64,000 nucleotides of DNA, taken from NCBI GenBank assembly GCA_028023455.1, contig JAQFVV010000023.1, positions 1,258,501-1,322,500 of the forward strand, given 5' to 3'. Source of the DNA: Epiperipatus broadwayi (Eukaryota > Onychophora > Udeonychophora > Euonychophora > Peripatidae). The notes beneath the pieces are model-generated. The model saw only the letters and a list, made by a program, of their open reading frames with translations. It was not told the DNA's origin and made no database searches. Made by a program: the position numbers and the translations under genes. Below, in pieces: positions 21,491 to 34,100 of the stretch. Within the stretch, counting starts at the first letter, position 1; every line of letters starts with the position of its first letter.

Positions 21491-23490
21491 TGTAATGCTA
21501 TAGGAAAATAGAGTCATTCCTGGGGCAATGATCCAGTACATGAACCTCAACTGCCCTAAATTGGTTTGCCATTAGTAACTCTCCAGAAAATTGGGGTTTT
21601 AACCATGAGGAAAATGAGTAATTGTATTTTTATCCTCAAGTAAAAAATGTGTAAAGACCAAAGTAAATAAAAGGTAGTGTATGGACTTTGAAGAATATCC
21701 TCTTCCCAGCAATCCAGGAATCATCATCATCATCTGGATTCCCATATACTAAATATAACCTCCTATCCCATATAGCTTTTATACACAAATTTAGCTCAGG
21801 AAGCAAGAACTCTATAATTTATTACTGTGAGAAAGAGGGAAATAAATAAATAAATTAGCTTTTTATAAATAATCTTAATTAATTCATGGACTTTCCCTAC
21901 TTATTAATAATTAGTTTTATTGGGATCATCAAGAAAAAAACTAAGTCTTAGAATATAAGCTATCATGAGATAAGATCATGCACACTGCACTTCATGAAAC
22001 AGTAATTTGATAGAATAAAGTAAGACTAGAAAGAATATTTAAAAAAAAAACCAATTATTTAATTAATAACAAAAAAATTACATGATAATAGATAATTTCA
22101 AACATCCATTTCATTATATATATATACACAATGAAATTACAAATTCATGGATTAACTGTAAATTCATTAGGTTCTTTCTTTAAAAATTTTAAAAGTTTGT
22201 TAAACATGTTCACAAAAAATCAAAGATAGCAATCTTTGCTTCTACCCAGAAGGCAAATTGAGAGAAAAAACATTTTATTTATGAAACAAAAAAATTTCTA
22301 TTAATAAAAAATATAGTGTGCACCATAAAAACAAAAAATATCTATAGCCATGGCTTTCTTGTCTATAACGGCTGTTCCAGTTGAAATTTCAGTTTTTCCT
22401 AATGGAGTTTTTTCTTGAATGCTTCTAAACATAGACCCAGTTAAATTTGTCATTTCCTGGGTCTGTAGCAATTCCTGGTAAATGAAAATAATTTTTGTCC
22501 ATTTGGTTTTCCTTTTTGAATTTCCAGATAAGGCAGTTATAGCCAGACACTCATTGCTCTTGGTTGAAGGCAAGGCTGCAGACTGCTTAAGGGGGAGTTA
22601 TCTTTCCTACATTTTCTTCCAGTGAAGGTAGGTTACATGGAGGAAGGTGAAGCTTTTAGCTAAATCTAGCATATGGTTTTTATAGTACAAACCATTTTAG
22701 TGCTAAACTCATAGTATTCTAAAAGCTGGATTAAATATTTCTATTATTATATTCAATAACTTGGTTAAAATTCCTGTTGTTTTATCCCACAGGTTGGTAA
22801 AGGCTTTTTTTTTTATTTTCAGCATCTGTATTAAAATTTTACTGCTTTCTCTTCAACAGCTAAGTTAGGAATACTTTTTTCTACTATGTTTTTCAGCAGA
22901 AGAATTATTTGACTGCTCTCTTCAACAGTTAAGTTAGTAATTGATAACATGCTGATGCGTTGCCATGAAACTTTTTTATATAATTTCTGTAGGCTTTCAA
23001 TATCATAATTTCTGCAGATTAAGCACTTTCAGAGTTTAGTTACAGTAATTTCTTCTCCATTTGTGTATAATCACCAATTCCCACTCTCATATATATATAT
23101 TTTAAATGATCTTGCCCACAAACCAATTACAATCTATCTTTTACATTATCATTTTCATGATAACCAATTAAATAAAATTTCATAACTACAATTATTCAGC
23201 TAATCTTTTTAATCATAGATTAAAAACAAATTAAGAGCAAGAATTTAACAACATAAAATTCTTGAGATTCCTTTATAATTAAAAATCAAATATTGCAAAA
23301 AAAAATAAATAAAAACAACAACAAGATAATCTTTTAATTGCATTGATTTGATTTTTGTATTTCATTAAATAGAGATAAACAAAGAAAACAATTCTGATAA
23401 ATTAAAATTTACAAAATTATTAAAATTCTATTTTTCCTCTTCCCTTTCATTTTAAATTTTTTGTAAAAAAAAAATACACTTAAATATATT
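21491..23490 (-). mobile_element. right LTR (5' LTR of the minus-strand element)
   Basis: Continuous ~2.0 kb copy collinear with the split left LTR. Its left edge begins TGTAATGCTA, next to the primer-binding site. Its right edge is uncertain because a PLE end abuts it near 23500. It provides the uninterrupted version of all three insertion sites seen in the left LTR. A 90-codon minus frame at 22301-22573 falls within it and has no recognised motif. Confidence 0.75.
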
Positions 23491-23499
23491 TTATGTTTG

Positions 23500-24282
23500 T
23501 CTTTTGATAGCTGGTCATGGCCACTTGACAGCATTATTTATGTGTAAAAACACAAAAATGTCATTTCTGCGGCTGTAATTATGAGTAATACAACATTTTT
23601 GTTGTATTACCCATTTTAGGACATAATTACAGGTAATACAACACTTTTGTTGTATTACCATTTATGACATATACCATTTACACCTTTTTATACACTTTAT
23701 CAATACTTTTATTTGTATTACACTAACAGTTTCGACTGTCCTGCAGTCATCATCAGAGCTATAATATTCAAATATATAATTATACAATTATTACACTTAT
23801 CCACATATTGATAAACATAATTAATACACAATATAAACAAAAATAATTATACATTTTAATATGATCTTTTATAAATAATCATTTCCCATTTTATTACCTT
23901 ATCTTTTAAATAATTTTATCAATATTTTATATTAATTTATTTTATATCACTTTATTTTATTTTTTTAATATTATTTAATATAATAATTATAACTTTAACA
24001 TTTATTTTACTATTTAATGCATATTATTATCATTTTTTATATTATAAAATCAACTTTTAATCTTGTCTTATTTTTATTAAATATTTCTATCAATTAACTT
24101 TACACATTACAAATTATTTTTTTTTTTTTACAAAAAATTACTTACTTCTTGTTGATTCTATTACCAAAACCCAACTGACAAAAAAATTCAAAATTTGTAT
24201 TTGTTTAACACTCCCTCTATTGTCATTTTCTTTAACCTTTTTCTTTTAACCTTTTCAAATTCTAATTATTATTAACAATTGT
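23500..24282 (-). mobile_element. PLE 3' flanking region with hairpins and hammerhead-like motif
   Basis: Directly downstream (minus sense) of a PLE stop codon. It contains two near-identical perfect inverted repeats, GTAATACAAC (23585-23610) and GGTAATACAAC (23632-23659). On the minus strand it carries CTGATGA (23756-23750), a GACTG/CAGTC stem (23748-23734) and GAAAC. Hammerhead ribozymes are known from the terminal repeats of PLEs. I could not draw convincing helices I and III, and one extra T separates the core from the stem, so activity is doubtful. Confidence 0.45.
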
Positions 24283-24500
24283 TTATAAAATTATTGTTTT
24301 TACCCTGTAATCTCTATTAAGACTTGGTTTTATACTCTTAATCAAGATTGCTTCTTTAATTTTCCTATCCCTACTATTATTTGTGTAATTAATCATTTTT
24401 ATACAATCTTTTTCAAACCTGACCTGTTTATTTCTTTAAATAACAAAAGTTGGAAAACAAATTTTTCAAAATCAAAGATAATCTTTAAATTAGCCTAATT
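24283..24500 (-). pseudogene. PLE protein C-terminus (second PLE subfamily)
   Basis: Minus-strand translation gives RDRKIKEAILIKSIKPSLNRD and ends shortly after with a stop near 24284. The KPSLNRD ending matches the conserved C-terminal tail of many PLE proteins downstream of the GIY-YIG nuclease. It differs from the ...KELWE-type ending of the PLE copies at 40-44 kb, so this is a different subfamily. Upstream sequence is frame-broken and fades near 24500. Confidence 0.6.
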
Positions 24501-24728
24501 AATCCTTTCTTTGAATTTGGGGGAAAGTCAAATAAAAAAAAATATGCTTAAAAAATTTTAAATTTAATAAAATTAAATTTTCTATAAAACTTTTATATAA
24601 TTTTGAAGACAAAAATTAAATGATTAGAAAAAAATATGTTTCAGTATTTGAAAATGTTATTTAAAATTATCAATTTTTATTTTTTTATACAATTATTACC
24701 CTTGTAATTAGAAAATATTTGATGTCAG

Positions 24729-24895
24729 ACTTTGATGCTTTCTACAGCTGTCCACTCCATTTTATATAACTGATACACATTACTACATACATGTGAAAGA
24801 GGTAAATGATCTCCAATATATATATTTTTTGCTGAACTAGCACTCATTAGTTAGTTCATATTATTGTCTCCCCATATATATATTGTACTGGTCAG
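24729..24895 (-). repeat. SINE-like copy (family S)
   Basis: Minus-oriented copy sharing with 27950-28140, 56535-56715 and 62624-62840 the blocks GATACACAT-AC-ACAT, AAATGATCTCCAATATA and a 3' stretch ending near an AT run. The tRNA-promoter-like part is poorly kept here (CAGACTTTGATG). Confidence 0.55.
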
Positions 24896-27600
24896 AATTG
24901 TATGTTCATTTAACAAAGTTTATAATCTAAGCAAAAGTACCCTAAATCCACTCATGCCCGAGATACACAGGTCAGGAGCAATCATGGATTCTGCCCCATT
25001 TGCTCTTCTCTAAAACTATAACATTATGAACAACACTTCTGATGATAACAGATGAGATTTTATTCATTCCAGTACCAGAGATACAGTGGAGAAACATGAG
25101 ATCTACAGGATAATTAATATAAATAAATAATATCAAATCTTGGCTCAATCAAATACCTATGTGAAGGGAAAATCTATAAATTTAAATTAATTGCAACAGC
25201 TAGCATTATGAAAGAAATATGAATTATAATATAATATCCATCCAGAATGAGCAAGAACAGAACAACCCAGAGATAAATGTCTATTTAAAGCAATCAGTTA
25301 TTACTTCTAAGTATTATTAACGTTATTATAAAGATTAAATGAGATTCAATGAATGAGATTCAGTAAGACACAATGCATGAGTAATTATTAACACATAATA
25401 GTTTAATGAACATAAACAATTTTAATTTACATCAAAAACATAGCACAGATTTAATGTGGTCAATAATTTGCACATAGGCAAATGGCTTAGTATGCTAATG
25501 AGCTGCAAATAACAATATATTAATGTTACTAATGCTATGATCATTACCTTAAAGTAATGATGAAAAGATATTTATAAATTTACCTCCAAAGAGAGGTTTA
25601 TTCTTGATATGACAGTTAAACAACTTATCGTTCATGAGCACATCCAGGCCTATACAACTGAGGAAGGGGTTAGCTTAAATAAGCCTTACTGTGACAATCC
25701 TAAAAATATTCTATTAATTATTAAATGAATGGTTTATAAGCATCACTGCGTCACATCTTATAGATAATATGGAACTACATATAAGAAAGAAAACTCGCAG
25801 TGCTTTCCAAAATGATAGCGTTAGAAATGAAATACATGTCCATCTTTGGACTGGAAGGCTTTATCATTTATAAGAATCCGCTTGTATTTATAACCAGGTG
25901 GTATTTGAAGAGATGAGTGGTAAGGTTTCCATGATACATTTGCCAATGTTACCAATGCAGAGCCTTAACAATCTAACAATTGTCCTGAGATCGGTGCTAC
26001 CAAATCTCATTCTTAGACAAGTTACATGAAGAAAATCTGGGACTTCTGGAGGAATAAGTATGATAAAGCAAAATATAAATTCTTAAAAATGCTATCATAA
26101 GTAAGCAACGCGAATATGGCTTAAGTCTTAAATGACTAGTGCATTAATTTAAGCTTAATAAAATAACAGTATCATGCGTAACACCATGACAAAATATTAA
26201 CCCACTCAGCAACATACGTAAAATCTTAGCAAATTAGGATGTCAAATATAGAAGAGGGGAAAATATTATTTTCCTATTTAACAAGCCCCAAGTATTCTTA
26301 AACGATATTATATTATAAGCAAGTTAACACTCAATGGCATGAAAACAATAAATAATTATTAAAATAGATTAATAATCAAATTTATTTAGAGAACATAAAA
26401 TGCATTTAAATCGATAGTGTCAACAACAAAAAGTTTATCTTATCCCATAATATGACTCTTTAAACAATCCACCATTAAGCGCATATTTCAAAATATTCAA
26501 TCAAGTGAACTGAGATCAATAAGGAAATTTTATATTAAACTATTTAAATTTTCCAAATATTGGAATGATGGTTGAAATAATATAAGTTTGCTAGATTGAA
26601 ACATTACCATACTAAAATTAATTTAATAAAATACATAGTTTAAAATAAGTTTTGCCGCATGAAAATAGGATAACTAAAGCGTGAAACTTTAAAAACTAAG
26701 ATAGATTTAAAATACACAATTCTGTGCTAGCATTTTATAGAATGAGATTTTTAAAGCTCTAGAGAGAAAATCATAAATTTAACAATACCTGGGCTTATAG
26801 TCCATTACCAGATGAATAAAAGACTACATTATGAATATAATTAGAATTTAGGAAAGAAGTGAGGAATATTAAGAGTTCATTTTTTGGCAAAATTGATTAC
26901 CTTTAGATGTTATGGCAGCCATTTAGAATAACGTATATGAAGGTTAGCAAGGCACAATATTAACAAAATAATGGTAAGCATTTTCCAATAGTTCTTTCAC
27001 AGTTAAATATAACAGTTCTCAAGTAGCGATGGCATGGCAGAAAAGGCAGGACAAAGGCGATCTAAGATTAGGGAGGCAAATATTTCCACTACTCACAAAT
27101 CATTCTGTTGTTTTCACTCTCTAATTGAACACAAGAGATTAAGTGATCTGAACTCATTTTGCATGTTCCTAGAACTTTTGCTCCTCCTATACTTGAAATT
27201 TGGCAATACTGAAAGATGTAAACAAATACGCATTATTTAAACGTATTTCTTAAAATTGGAAATAGTTTAAGAATATGATTTTTGTTAGTTTGACTTGAAA
27301 TATTTAAATGAGACCAACATTTTAAATTGTAATAATACCTTCTAGAACTTTCTGGCATTGCTTTAGCTTTACATTAATCATATTTATTTTCGTATCTGTA
27401 ATATATATATACACATATACACAGTTATCTAAGTGATGGGAATTTACAAGCTTGGAAATAAAATATACTTAAGTTAAAATGATAACACAACTGGTTAAAC
27501 ATAACCATTTGGAATAAACAGGGTGGAAGTTATACGTGTATATGTGTGTGCTTAACATTCCTGGATGACCAAATAAACATATAAACTGGTTCAAACCCTA
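24896..27600. other. unassigned DNA, no gene recognised
   Basis: About 2.7 kb without recognisable coding blocks or element ends. A 68-codon frame at 27034-27240 shows no motif. It could be host intergenic or intronic sequence, which would make it one of the few non-element stretches in the window. Confidence 0.4.
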
Positions 27601-27689
27601 CTTAAAAGGTATGTAATGTCATCAGGCAGTGAAGCTAAATATGTACTACAGATTTACCACTTCAGTATATACATGTATATATAATCAGT

Positions 27690-27930
27690 GCTCAGTTCAG
27701 TTTATATTATGATAGAAAATCTTCAACTTTATTGGACGTGCTTGAATCTTCTCCACTCTCCAACTCTTTTATTTATATCATTAAAAATCTGATGGTGGAA
27801 TGCTCCAAGCCATTGTTGGTGCCAATCTTATTGTCATACTCATGTGGCATTGTCACTCTGATAGGATTTTAATATGTTCATTTAAACATACATAGAAGAG
27901 GGATGGGAACACCCTCTGAATATATATTTA
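27690..27930. repeat. repeat module X, companion of the SINE-like family
   Basis: Matches 62850-63080 in order: AATCAGTGCTCAGT, TTTA(T/A)TGGAC, CCAACTCTT, TC(A)TTGAAAATCTGATG-like sequence and AACA-GGATGGG/AGGGATAGGC. In both places it lies next to family S, so the two modules travel together. Confidence 0.6.
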
Positions 27931-27949
27931 AATACAAGTATATTGTCTA

Positions 27950-28140
27950 TTCTGAACTTAATGTAATTAGAAGTGATTTCAACTCACACTTTCAAGCTTG
28001 CTACAACTATCCATCTTATGTAACTGACACACATGACCACATACATGTGAAAAAGATAAATGATCTCCAATATACATATTTCATGATGAATCAGCACTTA
28101 ACAGTTGATCCAAATCAATATTTTCCACATACATATATAC
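27950..28140 (-). repeat. SINE-like copy (family S)
   Basis: Minus-oriented. Contains GATTTCAACTCACACTTTCAAGC, whose reverse complement resembles a Pol III B box in a tRNA-derived SINE head, followed by the family blocks ACACATGACCACATACATG and AAATGATCTCCAATATACAT. Octopus genomes are known to contain tRNA-derived SINEs; identity with a named family was not checked. A 117-codon frame across this copy is incidental. Confidence 0.6.
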
Positions 28141-28245
28141 AGGTGGTTCTCTATTTTATACAGTTTGCTATTTTGTACAAAAGGCAAAAAAAAAAAAGAC
28201 ACAGTGAATTATGGAATTTTTTATCAAGAAAAAAAAAGAATAACA

Positions 28246-29415
28246 TGAAAGGCTAAAACCTTCGACAAATGCACTTTTTAAATGCTTATATGTGACAACC
28301 AATCAGATGTAATAATGACTACACGTGGAACTCTTTATTCTAAAACACAATCCAGAAATACGAGAAAAAGATGGAAACTCACCTTCTTCTCTACTTAAAT
28401 TTATATATAAATAAGCCAGACTCATGCATTTTGAACTAAGAGTGTGAAGCTTTAAACATGTTCACATTTAATTCACGTAACATTATATATAAATAAACAA
28501 TGTGAAATCTTTCGATTTACTGCGCAGTAATTTTCAAATCTAATGAAATGATCGTAACAAATGTAATTATATTTATTTATTAAGCACAATCAGATAATGT
28601 AATAATAATGTGAACGGCTAAACATTCGACAGATGAGCTTTAAAAATGTTTATTTGACAGCCATTCAATCTGGCTTATTTATATATAAATTTAAGTAGAG
28701 AAGAAGATGGGTTCCCATCTTTTTCTCATATTTCTGGCTTGTGTTTTAGAATTAAGAGTTCCAAGTGTAGTCAGCTTATTTATATCTAAATTTAAGTAGA
28801 GAAGAAAATGGGTTCCCATCTTTTTTTCATATTTCTGGCTTGTGTTTTAGAATTAAGAGTTCCAAGTGTAGTCATTATTACATCTGATCGGCTGTCATAT
28901 AAGCATTTTTAAAGCACTTCTGTCAATGGTTTTAGCCTTTCACATTATTATTACATCATCTGCTTGTGCTTAATAAATTAATATATATATATATATATAT
29001 ACGTTTGTTATGATCATTTCATAATAAATTAATATATATATATATATATATACGTTTGTTATGATCATTTCATTAGATTTGAAAATTACTGCATAAAAAA
29101 TTGAAAGATTTCACGTTGTTTATTTATATATAATATTTAGTGAATTAAATGTAAAGGTGTTTAAAGCTTCACACTTTTAATTCAAAATGCTTGAGTCTGG
29201 CTTATTTATATATAAAATTAAGTAAAGAAGAAGAGTTCCCATCTTTTTCTCATTTTTCTGGTTTGCGTTTTAGAATTAAGAGTTCCACGTGTAGTCATTA
29301 TTACATCTGACTGGCTGTCACATAAGCATTTTTAAAGTGCATCTGTCAAAGGTTTTAGCCTTTCATGTTATTATTACATCATCTGCTTGCACTTAATAAA
29401 TTAATATATGTAAAA
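28246..29415. repeat. inverted array of ~345-bp-related units (family N relative)
   Basis: From 28246 to about 28665 the units run in reverse; from about 28668 to 29415 they run forward, so the block is a large imperfect palindrome. Forward landmarks TTTAAGTAGAGAAGAAGA, GGGTTCCCATCTTTTTCT and TTAGAATTAAGAGTTCCA parallel those of the 15.6-16.7 kb array (AAGTAAAGAAGGGTTCCCCT, TTAAGAACTGTAGAGG). Inside the forward arm are a ~103-bp tandem duplication (28675-28878) and a ~51-bp duplication around AT runs (28972-29073). Confidence 0.75.
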
Positions 29416-29519
29416 AAAGAAGAGTACAGTTCAACTATTGCTTGATAAATTTATAAAGAAAATGCCAGATCCTAAACAATAAAGTGTTATTTATATACTA
29501 TATATTCAAGTTGTTCTTC

Positions 29520-29900
29520 TTATCTATATGTCTATTATATTGCAATCATCATTCAGCATTTACATAATATACTCTTTTATTGTTTATCATGGTTAGGTAC
29601 TATCATTCTTCTATGATCCACAGCCTTTAAGTGTCTAAGAAATAAGCAAGGCATAGTTTTGTATTTGCCAGCAACTTTGTTATTTTTATTTTAGGTTGTA
29701 AGTAGGCTTATATAATATCTAAATTGAGATAAATCTTCTGCTGTTCATGGTGCATGGTGTACTTATAGTCCTGTGGCTGAATTCTGTAGCTATTTCTAGA
29801 ACTGCAGATCACTACTCATTTGTTTGCTGTCAGATTTTTGTAATGTTTGTGATATGAACTTGTTTTTGTACTTGCATATGCACTTAAAATTAGGATGGTG
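29520..29900 (+). repeat. LTR-element leader fragment (family R)
   Basis: Plus-strand copy of the leader segment at 20690-21090 (see that entry). There is no neighbouring LTR, so this is an isolated fragment of the same retroelement family. Confidence 0.5.
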
Positions 29901-30343
29901 ATCTAATTGTGGGACTATGTAATCCCTGTCATTCCTTATCATTCTATAGTGTTAGAATTTATATATATTGTAATGGGTTGGCAGATTTTTCAGGAGATAG
30001 GGGGAATGCATCTTATTATAGTCAGATTTTGGGTCTTCAGATAGGATGCAAGTGATTATGTGATGAAATACATAACCTATGATCGTATCTACTTCCAATA
30101 GACTAGCTCTACATATTTTATTAACCTAGATACAATTTGGATCAGTTCATCCAATTCTCACTGCTTTCTGGCCACGTTATACCACAGTATTTAAACTCAG
30201 GGAGTAATTGCTTGGACTCTCTTATAAGGGAAGGAGATCACACTAATAACAGTTGTTGCACCTCTATATAGGTGATAATTGATTATCAAAATCCTATAAG
30301 CATATCCAAATATCATATGATATAGAACAAAATGAGTAGGTGC
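29901..30343. other. unassigned DNA upstream of the truncated RTE copy
   Basis: No motif recognised; may continue the retroelement fragment to its left, but I could not align it with the interior at 16.8-21.5 kb. Confidence 0.4.
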
Positions 30344-30356
30344 TGTATATATATAA

Positions 30357-30682
30357 AATGCAATGTATGGGTAAGAGAACAAACAGGTGTTACTGACCTC
30401 ATTGAAAAAATTAAAAGATTGAAGTGGAGTTGGGCTGGACATATTGCTAGAAGAGATGGTAATAGATGGACAATTGAAATTTTAAACTGGATTCCAAGAG
30501 ATTGTAAAAGACCCAGAAGGAGACCACATGTAAGATGGATGGATGAAATAAGAAAATGTGTAGGGGTGATGTGGAGAAGAGAAGCTAAAGATCGGAGAAG
30601 ATGGATTAAACTTGGAGAGACCTTCATCCTGCAGTGGATTGATAATGGTTGATAATGATGATGATGATGATGATATATATAT
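30357..30682 (+). mobile_element. 5'-truncated RTE LINE copy
   Basis: Nearly identical to the last ~300 bp of the full-length RTE (14155-14463), encoding [12 protein letters not shown] through the C-terminal stop at 30652, followed by an ATG-repeat tail. It begins abruptly at GCAATG, the usual result of aborted reverse transcription. TGTATATATAT at 30344-30354 and 30683-30693 is a possible target duplication, though AT-rich. Only scattered differences separate it from the long copy, so the two come from closely related source elements. Confidence 0.85.
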
Positions 30683-31045
30683 TGTATATATATGACTCAT
30701 TTCAAACACACAGATATATTATTTAATTTTAAAAAAATTTCTTTTATATATATAGATTTATGTGTGTATTTATTATTATATAGTTTATAAATACTTAATA
30801 AATAAGCAGTTATAAAGAGAAAAAGGTAGTGAGAAACAATATTTAATGTAGGGATTTATTATATTTTATTAAATAATGTGTTGAAATTATTTAACTATAT
30901 TTTTATTAAACAAAGTAGATCAGAAAGAAAGTGTAAAATAAAGCGATCAAGATTAGTATATTAGGATGTGAAAATGTACACGTGTGAGTATGAATGTTTA
31001 AAAATAAAACATTTTTACACCTATTTCTGGTGACTATAGATTGCC

Positions 31046-31104
31046 AGCTTTATTGTTTGTGTTATCTGTATCTAAGCTTTATTGTTTGTGTTATCTGTAT
31101 CTAA
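31046..31104. repeat. 29-bp tandem duplication
   Basis: AGCTTTATTGTTTGTGTTAT begins at 31046 and again at 31075; the copies are identical by eye apart from the exit. Confidence 0.85.
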
Positions 31105-34100
31105 GATTATTTTTAGAAAAGAGGTGCTTTGATGGAATAAAATGTGATTATTAATTTTCTTGTAAAATCATGATACAACATCAGCTTGTCAAACTTGTGA
31201 AGCTTTGATTTTTATCTCAAGATAAGATTTCCAGTGGTCCTTTTCTTTGATCAAAGATTCGCAATATAAATGAATGAAACAATATTTAGTGGTCAGTTTT
31301 TCAATATTATGAGAGAAGAGATGTGGGCTGTCAGTTTCTTTTTTAATGTTATTAAAGAAGAGATGTGGAGATCAGTTTTATTCATTATTATGAGACAGAG
31401 ATGTAGTGATTGATTTCGTGAAAACCAAAGGAAATGGACAGTTCGCATATTTTTTCAAAAAAAGAGTGAGCGATTGATTTTTTTTTTCACTCTTTAAAAA
31501 TTGAGGAAGGAAAAAATTGACTCTTGTTTTAAAGTCAGTATAGACGAAGATGTGCATATATATATATATATATAAGTAATTCCCAGAAATATTAAGAAGG
31601 AGAAAGAAAGGAAAAAAAATTGACTTTCTTGGAAGAAGTTATTGACAATTCTATAAAATGATATTAATATATTTTGCTGTGTATAATACAATGAATTTGC
31701 ATTGCTAAAACCATTGTTTCTGCTTCATGGAATAATACAGAATGGTTGAAATCACTGATCTACTATGGACTCATATACCGGTCCATAATAGCCAAAAGAA
31801 TGGACAAATTTAAAACCAGCCACAAACATAATCTAATAATCATCTTTGACAAGAGAAGAATAAAGGAAAGATGAATAAAAGCCATATATATAGCCAAATT
31901 TAATGAAGCTATGAATCAAATTTTTGTTAAAGTTTTCCTCAGTCAGCTAAAGTGTCTACAATGATTTTTTTTTAAAATGGAAGAGACAAGCAAATCCACC
32001 AGTTCATACTTATCTAAAAGTATTTGTAATAACTCTTTTTGAAAAAATTAGAAGCAAGCCACTCAACGAATTCAGCGTTATCAAAAGTATCAGCAATAAA
32101 TAATTTTAAAATTGTGGAAACAGCAAGTCAATTAATTTATGTTTATTAGAAGGTATCAACAAGAACTTTTGTTTTTTTAAATGGAGCAAAGACAAGCAGT
32201 TGGAAAATTCAAACTAGGGACATTTATAAGAAGTGAAAATAATCGGGTAACTATGAACTTTCATTAACAGATCTTTTATTCTTGCTTATTAAAAGTAAAC
32301 CTTAATTTATTGGTCAAGGCATTATTTTTTTCTTTTGATACAGAAACATTAGGGGCTTGTTTATCGATAGTTATTCTCAATATCACATAACATAACACAA
32401 ACACAGTTTAAATCTTTAAACTTAAATTTTCATTATTTTTTTTTATATTATATATTGTAATATTGAAATGTTTTTTTTTTGTTGTTCTTCAGTTGTTATG
32501 ATAATGAGCAACCTATAAATATATGCATTTATAATGTTTTTTTTTTATTTATCTTGTTGCATATTAATTTTATTTTGCTCAAAGTTGCAAGAATATTTTT
32601 TTTTATATATGTGATTTATGTATTAATCTCTAATATAAAGGGAACACATTTTAAAAATATATGTTGACATATCACAGGGTGTGGGTGTGCATGTGTAATT
32701 GCTTATACAAACATGTCAAAAGAATGGGTTATACATAATTAATTTAAATATGGTAAATTATAAAGCAAGGCTTACATATGAATGGAAGTGAAATAAAACA
32801 CAGGTTACATATGAAATTTATTTTTATGATATAATAAGTTAGGAAAGTCTTAAGTAAGCATTCCATGAAATATATTTTTTAATGTCATTTTAAGCCAGCT
32901 TATTTTAAAATATCCAAAAATGACAAACTTGTATATAAAATTTTGTTCTTGAATTAATGTAATAAAAAGCCATTTATCTAATTGATTTTAAAGAAGGAAA
33001 GAAGAATAGTATTAATAAAATATAATTATATATCTTAATTGGTTTCCGAGTTCTTATTAAAAATATTATTATATTTTTCTTGTCTTAATTCTATTGTTTT
33101 AAATGATCATCATCATCATTCGTAGATATTAAGAATCATCAGCACTCGCAAATATTGAGAAGGCGCTCGCAAAATGTTAAGCAAGCTAGGATATTGATTT
33201 ACATTTAAGTATTTGGGGATTATGCTTGATAATAACCAAGTTTTAATAATTACAGGTTAATAATAGAAAGCTAAAATTATGTTGTGCCAATGAGTTTTGA
33301 TCATCCTCATCAAAGAGGGATATCATGATCACCATCTTCATTGATTTAATAACTAATAATCATTCAATCAAACCAAAGATTAATAGTTAATATGTTTAGT
33401 AAATAAGGATTTCTAAAAAGTTGAATATCATGTGTAGAGATTTGTGATGATTATTCATCATCACTAGTATTATTGAATCCTAGTTTTAACTATAAAAGTA
33501 TTTTAGTAAATAACCATAAACTTATATAAATGCTAGTGAATGTAATATTTAAGTCCCATTTTGACAAAGGATGATTTTAAAAAGTGCCTATGAGTTTGTA
33601 AAGATAGATTTATTGTTGTGAGTTCATTATAAAGCTATGGCTGGTATCATCATCATCACTATTATTATCATCATCATTATCATCTTTATATTATGATAAA
33701 TAATTAAGTTAAGTAACTAGTTTCATGGCCAGCCACTTAAGTAATGGTCTTCACTATGTTTATTTGGAAGCCATTAATAAGAGTATAATTGTCTGTTCAT
33801 CAATATACATAAAATGAGCTAGTAATATCTATAAGAGTCTTTGATCTATATAAATTTTTGTGATATAGGGATCTTATGATTTTATTGACATGAGCAAAAT
33901 ATAAGAGTGCCATTTTTTTTTCATTAGTCATCCAAGTCATGTGTGATAAAAATGTACCGAATGAGTTTGAACTCAGTACACTCTAAACAGATATTTATCT
34001 AGATTTAAAACAATCTAGTGGCGCTCGTGGGAAAACACATGTACTTAGCTAAACTGAATAAAGAGTGATTTAATCCCTGTCCAACTTAATGATATTAAGT

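Noticed and set aside
28972-29073. Possible regular AT-rich promoter or matrix-attachment element
   Set aside because: Explained by a ~51-bp duplication containing an AT dinucleotide run within the inverted array.
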